From GCA-2717185 sp964474755 (GTDB lineage: Bacteria > Pseudomonadota > Alphaproteobacteria > UBA8366 > GCA-2717185), in assembly GCA_964474755.1 (NCBI GenBank), contig CAYYUG010000003.1, positions 74,314-138,313 of the forward strand: DNA of 64,000 nucleotides. Reading direction: 5' to 3'. The notes under the pieces are model-generated. The model did no database searches. It was given only the letters and a program-made list of their open reading frames with translations, and was not told the origin of the DNA. Position numbers and translations under genes: made by a program. Every line of letters starts with the position of its first letter. Position 1 is the stretch's first letter. This document shows positions 8,575 to 17,573 of this stretch, piece after piece.

Positions 8575-10317
8575 GTGGACACGCAGATGACCCACACACC
8601 CTCAACTGATCCCTTTCTGTTGGAAGTGTTGCGCAATGCATTCGATACAATTGCGGAAGAGATTACACTAACGATAATTCGCACCGCCTATTCACAGATT
8701 GTCCGCGACTCGCTCGACTTCTCAACGGCGCTGTGCGACGCGCAGGGGAGGACTTTCGCTCAGGGTGTTTGCACACCGATGCATCTTGGCAGTTTCCTTG
8801 ATGCCTTGACCAATATGCTAACTGAGGTTGCCGACGATATCGATCCGGACGACTATTTTATTATGAATGATCCGTACGCTGCAGCTGGTCAGCATCTACC
8901 AGATATTTATGTCGTCAAACCAATATATTTCCGGAATGAATTGAAAGGTTGGTCGACGACGCTAGCGCATCATTCAGACGTCGGCGGCATCGTGGCTGGC
9001 TCAAACGCACTTGGGGCAACCGAAGTGTGGCAGGAGGGTTTCCGAATCCCGGTTCTAAAACTGGTGGACAAGGGCGTGCGGAACGAAACTCTTTGGAAGT
9101 TGATTGGTTTGAACGTCCGCACGCCAGAACTCGTGTATGGGGATCTTCAAGCGCAGATGGCCGCTTGTGCGACGGGCGCTCGTGGTATGGTGGATCTTTA
9201 CGAGCGCTATGGCGTCGAGACGATTGACCAGGCGATTGAGGATCTCAATGACTATGCGAGGCGTCTCGCGGCTGCGGAGATCTCCGATATTCCGAACGGC
9301 ACCTACAAATTCACTGATCATATCGACGGGATTGGTAACGCGCCGGTACCGATAATCTTGAACGTTGTCGTTTCTGTATATGACCAGAAGATCGTCATCG
9401 ATTGGGAAGGCTCCTCGCCGATGGTAGCCGGCGGCGTGAACTCGACATTCCCTTTCACGAAGGCTTGCGCCTACGCTGCGCTGCGCTCCGTTATGTTGGC
9501 GGACATACCTAACTGCCACGGTTTTACAGAAGTTATCGAGGTGCGAGCGCCGGAAGGGACTGTCGTCCGGCCGGTTTCGCCCGGGCCGACAGGCGCCCGT
9601 GGCATTACCGGATATCGCATGATTGATTGCCTTTTTGGTGCATTCGCGCAAGCGGTGCCGGACCGGGTTGCGGCGGACGGTTCCGGTGGTTCAACCTTAC
9701 CGACGATCTCTGGTATGAAGGACGGTAAGCCCTTCATTTTTTGCGAGACCGCGATGGGGACCTGGGGTGCGAGCCGGGATAATGATGGTCAGGAAGGGGT
9801 TCCTCACATTGGTGCCAACCAATCCAACGTTCCCATTGAGATGATCGAGACAACTTATCCCATCCGCATCGACCGTTACGGGTTCGTGGACGATTCTGGC
9901 GGGCCAGGGAATAAACGTGGCGGGTTGGCCATTCAGCGCGATTACCGTGTGCTGGCTGACGATGCGTTGCTGAACGTTCGGTCCGATAAGCGTGCCTATC
10001 CGCCACATGGCCTGTTCGGCGGGTCGAACGGTGCCCCGTCAATGAACTATATCTATAGCGGTAACGAACGGCACGAACTGCCAGTTCTTTTGAGCGAACC
10101 TGTCCCAATGCGGCGTGGTGATATCTTTCGACACACATTGCCGAGCGGCGGGGGATAGGGCGCCGGAATTGTTCGTGTTAGTGAAGCCGTTCTGCAGGAT
10201 GTGATCTTGGGTAAGGTTTCGATCGAGGGGGCAAAGAGAGATTACGGAGTTGTGATCACTGATAAATCAGGGCAGTTGTCGATTGACCAATCCGAGACCG
10301 CGGCTCTGCGCGGCTAA
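8575..10317 (+). pseudogene. hyuB: hydantoinase/oxoprolinase subunit B, interrupted by in-frame TAG
   Basis: It starts at GTG 8575. The first 527 codons are a normal subunit B: LEVLRNAFDTIAEEI, SLDFSTALCDAQGRTFAQG, NDPYAAAGQHLPD, the glycine-rich GGPGNKRGG, and RHTLPSGGG. Codon 528 (10156-10158) is TAG. The same frame then continues for 52 codons (VILGKVSIEGAKRDYGVVI, then TAALRG and TAA at 10315), which is exactly the usual C-terminus of this family. The TAG falls where homologues carry an aromatic residue in GGG-[YWF]-G. Possibilities are a nonsense mutation, a sequence error or readthrough. TAG ends other genes here, such as rpsD, so general recoding is unlikely. The shortened protein may still work. 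Confidence 0.82.
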
Positions 10318-10429
10318 TCCGGTGGGCAAGCTTTCATCTTCGGGGGCCATCGCATAAGTTCCGCGCCGAGAGATATCTGCTGGTACGTTCTCGTGCCACT
10401 GAGAAAATAAGTCATAGGGAGATTGAGAT

Positions 10430-11215
10430 ATGGAATGCAGGATGGATGGCCGGGTCGCGATTATTACCGGTGGAAGTCTCGGACTTGGCCGTGCGATGGC
10501 TTTGGAATTCGCGCGGTCCGGCGCGAAAGTCGCTATGGTTGCGCGCCGTGCCGAAGTGCTCGAGGAAGCCAAGGCGGAAATCCTTGCAGCCGCGCCAGGT
10601 GTGCTGGTCAATGGCTATCCCTGTGATATGTGTGATGCGAGCGCTATCAATGCGATGCATGCTTCAGTCGTTGCCGATCTCGGAGATGTCAGTATCGTCG
10701 TTAATAATGCCGGTACCTCGAGGGCCATGCCCTTCATGGACATCACCGATGAGCTCTGGAATGAAGATCTTGAGCTTAAATTGATGGGTGCGGTACGTCT
10801 GATCCGCTTAACATTTCCGGGAATGAAAGAGCGAAAATGGGGCCGTATCATTAATGTGCTGAACACTGGTGCCAAAGCGCCACGTGCGAGTGGCGCGCCG
10901 ACAGCGGTGTCGCGGGCGGCTGGCATGGCGCTTACCAAAGCCTTGGCAGGCGAGGGCGCTCCGCACAACGTGCTAGTCAATGGTCTTCTGGTTGGCCTCA
11001 TCGAAAGCGATCAGCACTATCAAAAGCATTTGAAATCTGGGTCTAACGAGTCGCTGGAAGAATTTTACGATAAGATGGGCAAGACCGTGCCTATGGGCCG
11101 AGTTGGGAAGGCCGAGGAATTCGCGAATATGGCATGCTTCCTGGCCTCTGATGCAGGTTCCTACGTTACCGGTACGGCGATCAATGTGGATGGTAACCGC
11201 ACACCGGTCGTATAG
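10430..11215 (+). CDS. SDR-family protein lacking the standard catalytic Tyr/Lys
   Basis: 261 residues with a Rossmann NAD(P) motif (IITGGSLGLGRAMALEF) and NNAG (about 95-98), so the fold is a short-chain dehydrogenase/reductase. Where the active-site Y-x-x-x-K is expected the sequence reads APTAVSRAAGMALTKAL, giving Thr and Arg instead of Tyr and Lys, and the serine loop reads VLNTGAKAPRASG. This variant may be catalytically different or a non-enzymatic NAD-binding protein. AGGGAG 8 bases upstream of ATG sets the start. It lies 112 bp after hyuB on the same strand and 9 bp before the amidohydrolase. Confidence 0.8.
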   Translation: MECRMDGRVAIITGGSLGLGRAMALEFARSGAKVAMVARRAEVLEEAKAEILAAAPGVLVNGYPCDMCDASAINAMHASVVADLGDVSIVVNNAGTSRAMPFMDITDELWNEDLELKLMGAVRLIRLTFPGMKERKWGRIINVLNTGAKAPRASGAPTAVSRAAGMALTKALAGEGAPHNVLVNGLLVGLIESDQHYQKHLKSGSNESLEEFYDKMGKTVPMGRVGKAEEFANMACFLASDAGSYVTGTAINVDGNRTPVV

Positions 11216-11224
11216 TGGCCCAGT

Positions 11225-11724
11225 ATGGCCACTAACGACGCATGGTTAGCACAGGTCGAGGAAGTGGCCCTCGACCCAACACTGCCGATTATCGACACGC
11301 ATCACCATCTCTGGGACCATCGCGATGGACGCGTCGAACGGCGCTACCTGATGGACGAACTTCAGCGAGACTTGCAGACCGGTCATAACATCGTTGCGAC
11401 TATTTTTATCGAATGTCGCGCTATGTACCGTGGCAGTGGCTCGGAACTGATGAAACCGGTCGGCGAAGTTGAGTTTGTAAATGGCATCGCCGCGATGGCG
11501 GCCTCTGGACTGTATGGAAACACCAGGGTTGCGGCGGGGATTATGGGTTTTGCTGAGCTGCAGGACGGTGACCGGGTCAAATCAGTTCTTGAAGCCCAAA
11601 TTGCCGCCGCTCCGGATCGGTTCCGCGGCATTCGCCGAACAGGGGCTTGGGATCCAGATCCAAGGGTCACGCGCGCCAAAACACCAGGCTTGTTCCTCGA
11701 CCGGAAATTTAGGGAAGGTTTCGC
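11225..11724 (+). CDS. amidohydrolase-2 family metal-dependent hydrolase, 3' end lost in gap
   Basis: About 166 residues are visible before the N run. The start is ATG 11225. PIIDTHHHLWDHRDG carries the metal-binding H-x-H at the end of strand 1 of a TIM barrel, typical of PF04909-type lactonases and decarboxylases (2-pyrone-4,6-dicarboxylate lactonase, gamma-resorcylate decarboxylase relatives). The segment RFRGIRRTGAWDPDP fits the barrel. The remaining roughly 120-180 residues, with further His/Asp ligands, are missing. As the last visible member of the hydantoinase-SDR cluster it would act on a hydrolysable ring or lactone (inference). Confidence 0.8.
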
Positions 11725-11824
11725 NNNNNNNNNNNNNNNNNNNNNNNNNNNNNNNNNNNNNNNNNNNNNNNNNNNNNNNNNNNNNNNNNNNNNNNNNNNN
11801 NNNNNNNNNNNNNNNNNNNNNNNN
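11725..11824. other. assembly gap (100 N)
   Basis: Exactly 100 N, a placeholder of unknown true size. A plus-strand amidohydrolase runs into it from the left and a minus-strand hydrolase runs into it from the right, so both 3' ends are missing. The adjacency of these two genes depends on scaffolding. Confidence 0.97.
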
Positions 11825-12267
11825 GGAAGCCCAAACATGGTGCCCATGGAAACCCCCCAATAGCCAATTTTTTCTGCATCAACTTGGTCAAGCGTCAACA
11901 GAGCGTCCAGAACGGTTTTCCAATCGGCGATCATGTCTCCGACTGGGTCTGTGCGCTGCCACATTGAGGCATATTTTGGGTCGGTCGCATTGGTGACAGG
12001 TCCTCGGTCGCCATGCACCGGACCGTCAATCGCCGCAGCGTTCCAGCCGCATACCTCGCAGAACATCTGACTGAGCATGACCATACGCTCATTTCGCTTG
12101 TGGCCACTGCCGCCATGGCCGAGAAGTACCAGCGGTGCAGGCCTTGTGATTTGGCTGGATTTCCAAATGATGCCCGGGATAGCTCCGCCAGCGCGTGCGA
12201 CCGTAAAGCTCCTCTCGACCATTCCTTCGACATGAATACTGTTACCGTTCCATTTAATTGCCATCAT
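11825..12267 (-). CDS. alpha/beta hydrolase (dienelactone-hydrolase-like), 3' end lost in gap
   Basis: 147 residues are visible from the N-terminus to the N run. VLLGHGGSGHKRNE is the oxyanion-hole region after strand beta-3, NAAAIDGPVHGDRG follows, and GYWGVSMGTMFGL contains the nucleophile Ser (about S140) in G-x-S-x-G. The catalytic Asp and His are in the missing part. No signal peptide. The start could be either of two adjacent ATGs (12267 or 12264). It is related to the prolyl-oligopeptidase/dienelactone hydrolase group, with the substrate unknown. Confidence 0.78.
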
Positions 12268-12422
12268 TAATTTCTTTCTACGCTGGCTCAGTTTGTGTCG
12301 GTACTCGCCTGTCAGGAGTCCGTAAGGAGTAGTTAATACTGCAATCTTTGATAGAGGGTATTACGGCTATTTAAGCAGAATGGTGCTTCTGGTTCTTCGG
12401 CGTTTATCATTCGTACGCTGAT

Positions 12423-12447
12423 GTAGCCAAACTTTATGATTGGCTAC
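12423..12447. terminator. perfect 8-bp hairpin between two minus-strand genes
   Basis: GTAGCCAA (12423-12430) and TTGGCTAC (12440-12447) pair perfectly around a 9-base loop, 35 bp past the stop of the hydrolase at 12483. There is no T-run on the minus strand, so it may be a Rho-assisted 3' end or a protein site rather than a classical terminator. Confidence 0.35.
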
Positions 12448-12482
12448 CAGGACAGTATTGTCGTTTCATGTATCGTAGCTTT

Positions 12483-13439
12483 TTAGCGCGAAGGATTCAG
12501 AGCTCCCTGGCTCACCAACCAATCCCGGGCCAGGCGGACAGTGTTCTCGATAATCTCTGGCCGTTTGCCGTCTATATGTGCACCTTCGACGTTAAGAATT
12601 GTCTTTGGCTCGGGAAGTAAGGCCTGCAGGCGGGCTACACTTTCTGCCGGCAAACGTTCATCGTTCTTGCCATTTATGACGAGAAAGGGACCAGAAATCT
12701 TTGATAGGTGGGCCTCCGGTTCCAGCGGCTTCAATAACAGCCAGACAGCCCAGGCTGCGATTTCACGCAACCATGAAGGTGTGATTCTTAAATTCGCGGC
12801 TGCAAGAGCCTGTATGTCAACGCCGCCATAGGCGATGACCGAAGGGCCGTCTGTTTGCCCTGTTGCCGAAGCACGGCGACGGATCACCGGCAGTGCGATT
12901 GCGCCCAGGCTTATGCCTGCAAGGCTCATGCGGCTCGTATCCGCCCAGGGTTGTCTTCGGACCCAGGCCATCAATCCAGCAACTTCGTTGGGTATGCGGT
13001 AGGCAACATTCTGCGCTATCAGTGCGCGACTGAAGAAGTTGGCTTCCTTCCATTCCTTGCTGTCATATGGATAGTCGTAAGAAATGATGACATTAGGTCC
13101 GGGTTCCGGTATGCGCTCTAGATTATGATGAGCGCTGCGAAAACCAGATATGACAATCAATATTGGAAGCTTTTTTTCCGTTTCATTAACAAAATGATCT
13201 TTGGGAAGGCTTACGGAGAAGGTGAGTTGCCGATTTTCGGGATCGATGAGTCGAACGTCTAGGATTTCTCGTTTGCGTTCCGCGTCCATTGTAATTTCGG
13301 CTGTGGTTTGCCGGTAAAGAGGCAGGGGATCGCGGAATTGCGCTCCCGGACGCAAGATGGAAAGCCATAGAGCACCAGCGATCGTCGTAAGCAGGGCGCC
13401 GCTCAGAAAAAGGATTGTGAAGCCTTTGATCAATCGCAT
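12483..13439 (-). CDS. membrane-anchored or secreted alpha/beta hydrolase
   Basis: 318 residues. Residues about 5-28 form a hydrophobic N-terminal anchor or signal (FTILFLSGALLTTIAGALW) after a basic MRLIKG. The hydrolase core has AGISLGAIA with nucleophile S177, NGKNDERLP with the acid, and EGAHIDGKRPE with the His. The protein should sit in the periplasm. It is divergent from the TrmJ-like gene with 44 bp between starts. Substrate unknown; the linear IVISGFRSAHHNLERIPEP loop is not diagnostic. Confidence 0.75.
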   Translation of the reverse strand: MRLIKGFTILFLSGALLTTIAGALWLSILRPGAQFRDPLPLYRQTTAEITMDAERKREILDVRLIDPENRQLTFSVSLPKDHFVNETEKKLPILIVISGFRSAHHNLERIPEPGPNVIISYDYPYDSKEWKEANFFSRALIAQNVAYRIPNEVAGLMAWVRRQPWADTSRMSLAGISLGAIALPVIRRRASATGQTDGPSVIAYGGVDIQALAAANLRITPSWLREIAAWAVWLLLKPLEPEAHLSKISGPFLVINGKNDERLPAESVARLQALLPEPKTILNVEGAHIDGKRPEIIENTVRLARDWLVSQGALNPSR

Positions 13440-13483
13440 TGTGCGGGACTATACCAGTGATCCAAATTTTAGGGAGTGGTTTC

Positions 13484-14251
13484 ATGGCTGGAACCGATAA
13501 ATCACGGACTGCATCGATCAGCAAGGGACCGGTGATAATCCTGGTCGAACCGCAGATGGGCGAGAATATCGGTATGGCGGCGCGCGCGATGCTGAATGCC
13601 CAACTTGGTGATCTACGTTTGGTTTGTCCGCGGGACGGCTGGCCAAATTCAAAATCCCGCATCGCAGCGTCCGGCGCGGATTCGGTGATTAATGATGCAC
13701 AGGTGTTTGAGAGTACAGCCGAAGCGGTCGCAGATCTGACGCGTGTTTACGCGGCAACAGCACGGCCTCGAGACATGATTAAACCGGTCCTGACACCTAA
13801 CAGTGGAGCGCGGGATATGCGTCGGGCGATTGCGGGAGGGGAAAAGATAGGAGTTCTATTCGGCGGCGAGCGGGCCGGTCTCGACAACAACGATATAGCT
13901 TTAGCCGACACTGTCTTGCAGGCCCCTCTTAACCCTGGCTTCAGTTCGCTCAACCTTGGCCACGCGGTGTTAATCATAAGCTATGAATGGTACCAGTCGG
14001 TAGATGAAACGCCGGCTTTGCAATTGCCCGAAGGTCGAACCAGAACGGCTACCAAGGGTGAATTAGTAAATTTTTTCGAACGACTTGAAACCGCTCTTGA
14101 CGCTTGTGGCTTCCTGCACGTTGTAGAAAAAAGACCGATTATGTTGCGAAACATCCGCAATATATTCCAGCGTGCGAACCTCATGGAGCAAGAGGTTCGC
14201 ACTTTGCACGGAATTGTATCCTGCCTGACGCGGTCGGATGCCGGTCGCTAG
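13484..14251 (+). CDS. trmJ: TrmJ-type RNA 2'-O-methyltransferase (SpoU/SPOUT)
   Basis: 255 residues. ATG 13484 was chosen over an upstream in-frame TTG because AGGGAG lies 8 bases before it and the conserved block starts soon after. SPOUT knot motifs are present: VEPQMGENIGMAARAM (motif 1), LFGGERAGLDN (motif 2) and PGFSSLNLGHAVLI (motif 3). The C-terminal helical extension (FFERLETALDACGFL, RNIRNIFQRANLMEQEVR) is characteristic of TrmJ, which uses S-adenosylmethionine to methylate the ribose at position 32 of tRNA. Most likely a housekeeping gene. Confidence 0.88.
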   Translation: MAGTDKSRTASISKGPVIILVEPQMGENIGMAARAMLNAQLGDLRLVCPRDGWPNSKSRIAASGADSVINDAQVFESTAEAVADLTRVYAATARPRDMIKPVLTPNSGARDMRRAIAGGEKIGVLFGGERAGLDNNDIALADTVLQAPLNPGFSSLNLGHAVLIISYEWYQSVDETPALQLPEGRTRTATKGELVNFFERLETALDACGFLHVVEKRPIMLRNIRNIFQRANLMEQEVRTLHGIVSCLTRSDAGR

Positions 14252-14590
14252 AGATAGGAAAAGATTTGCTGTTAGATTTGAAAAACCGATTTAAAGGAAT
14301 AGAAATTTGGATCAACGCTATCGGTTCATCTTGCTTCGATGCTTCCGCATTTATTCTGGTGCGGGCGCTTATGCGAGCATTGGTTCCGTTAAACCCGAAA
14401 CATTCGTCGGATATGCATAAAAGTCGTTCAGCTGTTCATAATTCTTGACCTTCTTGCTGGGGACGTCGTTTGACAACCCATCGCGAACCCATATACTCCC
14501 GCCCGCTTCCGGGCACGTGGGCCGTGGCCCCATCCGTTCAGGATTGACCGGGACAACAACAACACCGACCAACGAGCGGGATATAGTGAA
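14252..14590. other. 339-bp trmJ-rpsD intergenic region
   Basis: No gene is seen. The right half carries the rpsD promoter (listed separately) and a GC-rich leader with hairpins: GCCCG-CTTC-CGGGC at 14501-14514, and a GGGCC...GGCCC element just after. The leader could serve S4 autoregulation, but no known binding-site pattern was recognised. Confidence 0.55.
14470..14497 (+). promoter_or_regulatory. strong sigma-70 promoter for rpsD
   Basis: TTGACA (14470-14475, perfect consensus), a 16-bp spacer, and TATACT (14492-14497, 5 of 6). It lies 93 bp upstream of the rpsD start, giving an untranslated leader of roughly 85 nt with a GC-rich hairpin at its 5' end. Confidence 0.75.
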
Positions 14591-15205
14591 ATGTCGAAAC
14601 GTGTGAGTTCGAAGTACAAGATCGATCGGCGCCTCGGAGTGAACTTATGGGGAAGGCCGAAAAGCCCTATCAACAATCGTGACTACGGACCCGGTGAGCA
14701 CGGTCAGCGTCGCCGCAAGCCGTCGGATTTTGGCACCCAATTGATGGCCAAGCAGAAACTAAAGGGCTATTACGGAAATATTGGTGAAAAGAAGTTCCGC
14801 CGTTATTACGAAGAGGCTGTTCGCCGTCGTGGTGACACCGGTGAGAATCTGATTGAAGTGCTAGAGCGGCGTCTTGACGCGGTGGTTTACCGAGCAAAGT
14901 TCGTACCAACCGTTTTTGCAGCCCGGCAGTTTGTTAATCATGGCCATATTTTGGTCAACGGAAAGCGGGTTAATATCCCTTCATACCAAGTTAAAGATGA
15001 GGATGTAGTTGAAGTTCGACAGAAGAGCCGAGAGTTGCCGCTGGTACTGGAGGCGATGGGCTCGGTGGAACGCGAACTACCTGACTACATTTTGGTGGAT
15101 TACAGTAAGATGAGTGCAACCTTCATGCGCGCGCCGGGACTGGCCGATGTGCCCTATCCGGTGCAGATGGAACCCAATTTGGTGATTGAATTTTATTCGC
15201 GCTAG
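14591..15205 (+). CDS. rpsD: 30S ribosomal protein S4
   Basis: 204 residues, the normal bacterial length. It begins MSKRVSSKYKIDRRLGVNLW, with RDYGPGEHGQRRRKPSDFG, and an S4 RNA-binding domain at about 94-155 (LERRLDAVVYRAKF, HGHILVNGKRVNIPSY). It ends VQMEPNLVIEFYSR. S4 binds the 5' domain of 16S rRNA and nucleates 30S assembly. It stands alone rather than in the alpha operon, with its own strong promoter and terminator, as is common in alphaproteobacteria. Confidence 0.98.
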   Translation: MSKRVSSKYKIDRRLGVNLWGRPKSPINNRDYGPGEHGQRRRKPSDFGTQLMAKQKLKGYYGNIGEKKFRRYYEEAVRRRGDTGENLIEVLERRLDAVVYRAKFVPTVFAARQFVNHGHILVNGKRVNIPSYQVKDEDVVEVRQKSRELPLVLEAMGSVERELPDYILVDYSKMSATFMRAPGLADVPYPVQMEPNLVIEFYSR

Positions 15206-15222
15206 TTATTAGACGGATACAG

Positions 15223-15260
15223 AAAAAGCCGCCTAGTGAAGTGACAGGGCGGCTTTTTTA
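15223..15260 (+). terminator. Rho-independent terminator of rpsD
   Basis: GCCGCC (15228-15233) pairs with GGCGGC (15248-15253), extended by the A-run before and the T-run after, which is six Ts (15254-15259). It starts 18 bp past the rpsD stop. The A-run side also gives it terminator character for the minus-strand TauD gene that converges on it. Confidence 0.9.
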
Positions 15261-15273
15261 TAACCTCAGTCAG

Positions 15274-16152
15274 TCAAATTGGCCGCGTACCGCGTGTGTT
15301 AATGCGATAAATGGTGCGGTGGTGGTTGGCGGGCAGTATATCCGTCGTGGCGTGGTGCATCGTACATCGGTTATCCCACAGTAGCAGATCGCCTGCTGCC
15401 CATTTATGCCGAAACTGGAATTGTTGTTTGGTACAGTGGTCGAACAAATGTTCTAACAGTTCGTCGCTTTCTGTTTCAGCTATCCCAACAATTCGACGCA
15501 CGCCAGAAGATAATCCGGGGAAGACAAAGACTGACTTCTCGCCGGTTTCCGGGTGCGTCCGCACGACCGGATGGATCACTTCCGGTGTCGCTTTCCGTTG
15601 TGTTTCAGTCAGGAGATTCCAACGGCCTTCCGGGTGTTCACGATCTTTTGTGTGGCGGTAATGATGCACGGCCTGAAGCCCATTGAGGCGGTGTTTAAAG
15701 TGAGTGGGTAAAGCCTGGTAGGCGGCTGCGAGATCGATAAATAGGGTATCGCCACCTTCTCTGGGAACCTCGATGGCGTATAGAAGAGTGCTGTTAGCGG
15801 GGACGCGTTTATACGAGTAGTCTGAGTGCCAGTGTGAGCCAGCGTCACGAATTCCTTTAGGACGGCCTAGCTCGGTTCGGTTCGAAAGTACGGTGATCCC
15901 AGAAATTTCTTCATGATGATACATAGTGACCGTATGCGGCTCAATTGTGCCGAAACGTCTGCCGAGATCGTGAAACTGTGCCGCCGTTAGGCTCTGACCA
16001 TGGAAACTAAGTATCTTGTGATCAAGGTAGCTCGCATGGATATTATCCCACGCCTTGTCAAGGTCTGTAGCGAGGTTGATCCCTTCGACGGTGGCAAAAA
16101 AGGACCCACCCTGTCTTTTCATGGATAATGCCCTGATTGTGTCGGCCGTCAT
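15274..16152 (-). CDS. TauD/TfdA family dioxygenase in the otn operon
   Basis: 292 residues. Iron ligands are seen in GSHWHSDYSYKR (H-x-D) and DNRCTMHHAT (distal His), and RTIYRINTRGTRPI carries the 2-oxoglutarate Arg. RTHPETGEKSVFVFPG is the family hallmark. The ATG overlaps the stop of the otnI-like gene (ATGA, 16149-16152), so it belongs to the same operon. A 2-oxoglutarate dioxygenase in a tetronate-kinase operon suggests it makes or modifies the acid sugar that the other enzymes use (inference). Confidence 0.87.
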   Translation of the reverse strand: MTADTIRALSMKRQGGSFFATVEGINLATDLDKAWDNIHASYLDHKILSFHGQSLTAAQFHDLGRRFGTIEPHTVTMYHHEEISGITVLSNRTELGRPKGIRDAGSHWHSDYSYKRVPANSTLLYAIEVPREGGDTLFIDLAAAYQALPTHFKHRLNGLQAVHHYRHTKDREHPEGRWNLLTETQRKATPEVIHPVVRTHPETGEKSVFVFPGLSSGVRRIVGIAETESDELLEHLFDHCTKQQFQFRHKWAAGDLLLWDNRCTMHHATTDILPANHHRTIYRINTRGTRPI

Positions 16153-16934
16153 CCCGAAATCCCGTATGCAGCCGCCCAGCGCAAACCTGCCCGTGTCTCA
16201 CCTTTCGGCCGGTATTCACAACCGATCCAGCCATTGAAACCAAGTTCGTCAATCACATCAAAAAGGTATGGGTAGTTGACCTCGCCAATATCCGGTTCGT
16301 GTCGTTCTGGTACGCCGGCAATTTGAAAATGACCAACCCGGTCGATATTGGCTCGAATTTTCATCGCGACATCGCCTTCGACAATTTGGCAGTGGTAAAG
16401 GTCCATTTGCAGCGCAGCATTTTCAGCACCGACGCTATCCAAGGTCCTGAGTGCATCATCCTGTCGATTGAGATAGTAACCCGGGATATCGCGCGGATTG
16501 ATGGGTTCAAGCAACACCGTTATGCCGTGCACAGCGGCACGTTCAGCTGCCAGCCGGACATTTTCGACATAGGTGCGCTGGCAGGCATAGGGATTGGCGT
16601 CTGCTGGTGGGATGCCAGCCATGATGTGTAGGCGCGGGCAGCCGATAATCTGAGCGTATTCGAGAGCTTTTTCGATAAGGCCCCGGAAGTCGGCTTCACG
16701 GCCGGGCAGGGCAGCGAGGCCGCGGTCACCCGTTTCCCAATTTCCTGGTGGCAAATTGAACAACACGTTTTGGAGACCGTTATCCCGAAGGGCCTGAGCG
16801 ATAGTCTCTGCTGGATGATCGTACGGGAATAGATATTCCACTCCTTTGAAACCCATATCCGCTGCCGCCGCAAAACGTTCGAGAAACGGCACTTCAGTGA
16901 ACATCATTGATAGGTTTGCGGCGAGCTTGGGCAA
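16149..16934 (-). CDS. otnI: hydroxypyruvate-isomerase-like protein (OtnI type)
   Basis: 261 residues, the usual length of Hyi/OtnI. It has a TIM-barrel xylose-isomerase-like fold, with MPKLAANLSMMFTEVPFLER at the start, LLEPINPRDIPGYYL around the first catalytic Glu and GWIGCEYRP near the second Glu. OtnI interconverts 2-oxo- and 3-oxo-tetronate, feeding the kinase OtnK. It sits 3 bp after otnC and overlaps the following TauD gene by 4 bp. Confidence 0.85.
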   Translation of the reverse strand: MPKLAANLSMMFTEVPFLERFAAAADMGFKGVEYLFPYDHPAETIAQALRDNGLQNVLFNLPPGNWETGDRGLAALPGREADFRGLIEKALEYAQIIGCPRLHIMAGIPPADANPYACQRTYVENVRLAAERAAVHGITVLLEPINPRDIPGYYLNRQDDALRTLDSVGAENAALQMDLYHCQIVEGDVAMKIRANIDRVGHFQIAGVPERHEPDIGEVNYPYLFDVIDELGFNGWIGCEYRPKGETRAGLRWAAAYGISG

Positions 16935-16937
16935 TGG

Positions 16938-17573
16938 TCAGTTCCTAGGAAAATATTGTTCAAGTTCGTCTATCTGTACTTCGGTCAGGATACTTGGGTT
17001 TAGGGTATGCAGGAGAAGATGGAGCTTGGCAGTTTCTTCGAGCTCTTCGATAGCGTAGACAGCAGCCTCAAGTGATTTGCCGGCAACGACTGGTCCATGA
17101 TTGGCTAACAGGACGGCGGAATGCTTGCCGGCCAGTCCCCGTATGGCATTGCCTAAAGCCTCGTCGCCCGGCCGGTAATAGGGGATTAATGGCAATTTTC
17201 CGATTTTCATGACGTAGTAGGCAGTAAGCGGTGGAAGGACGTTTTTGGGGTCGACATCGGGTAGACAAGACACCGCAACGGAATGCGTCGAGTGGAGATG
17301 GACAATTGCACCTGCGCTTGAGCGCTCTTCGTACATCGCGCGGTGCAGGAAATGCTCCTTCGTCGGAGGGTCTCCGGATACCAACTGACCCGATTTGCCT
17401 ACCTTGGAAACCCGTGCCGGATCTAGGTTGCCTAATGAGGAGCCGGTTGGCGTCATTAGCCACCCATCTTCTATGCGAACACTAATATTGCCCGAACTAC
17501 CGCCGGTTAAACCGTGATCGAACATTAATTTTCCGAAGCGCGCGATTTCTTCGCGCAATGAGTTCTCATTCAT
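16938..17573 (-). CDS. otnC: class II aldolase/decarboxylase (OtnC type, 3-oxo-tetronate 4-phosphate decarboxylase)
   Basis: 211 residues. The class II aldolase/adducin fold is shown by GLTGGSSGNISVRIEDG, MTPTGSSLGNLDP, IVHLHSTHSVAVSCL (two zinc-type histidines) and VLLANHGPVVAGKSLEAAV. In the Otn pathway the enzyme decarboxylates 3-oxo-tetronate 4-phosphate to dihydroxyacetone phosphate. It overlaps the otnK stop by 4 bp (ATGA), so translation is coupled. The neighbours make OtnC more likely than fuculose- or ribulose-phosphate aldolase. Confidence 0.87.
   Translation of the reverse strand: MNENSLREEIARFGKLMFDHGLTGGSSGNISVRIEDGWLMTPTGSSLGNLDPARVSKVGKSGQLVSGDPPTKEHFLHRAMYEERSSAGAIVHLHSTHSVAVSCLPDVDPKNVLPPLTAYYVMKIGKLPLIPYYRPGDEALGNAIRGLAGKHSAVLLANHGPVVAGKSLEAAVYAIEELEETAKLHLLLHTLNPSILTEVQIDELEQYFPRN

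Noticed and set aside
10156..10158. Genome-wide TAG recoding (pyrrolysine-type) from the two in-frame TAGs
   Set aside because: rpsD and several other genes end in TAG; the two interruptions are better explained by nonsense change or error.
11225..11863. Amidohydrolase ending soon after the gap
   Set aside because: Sequence right of the gap belongs to a minus-strand hydrolase; the apparent end is not real.
13439..14251. TrmJ start at the upstream TTG (13439)
   Set aside because: It overlaps the divergent hydrolase start, adds a non-conserved leader, and the ATG at 13484 has a good ribosome-binding site.
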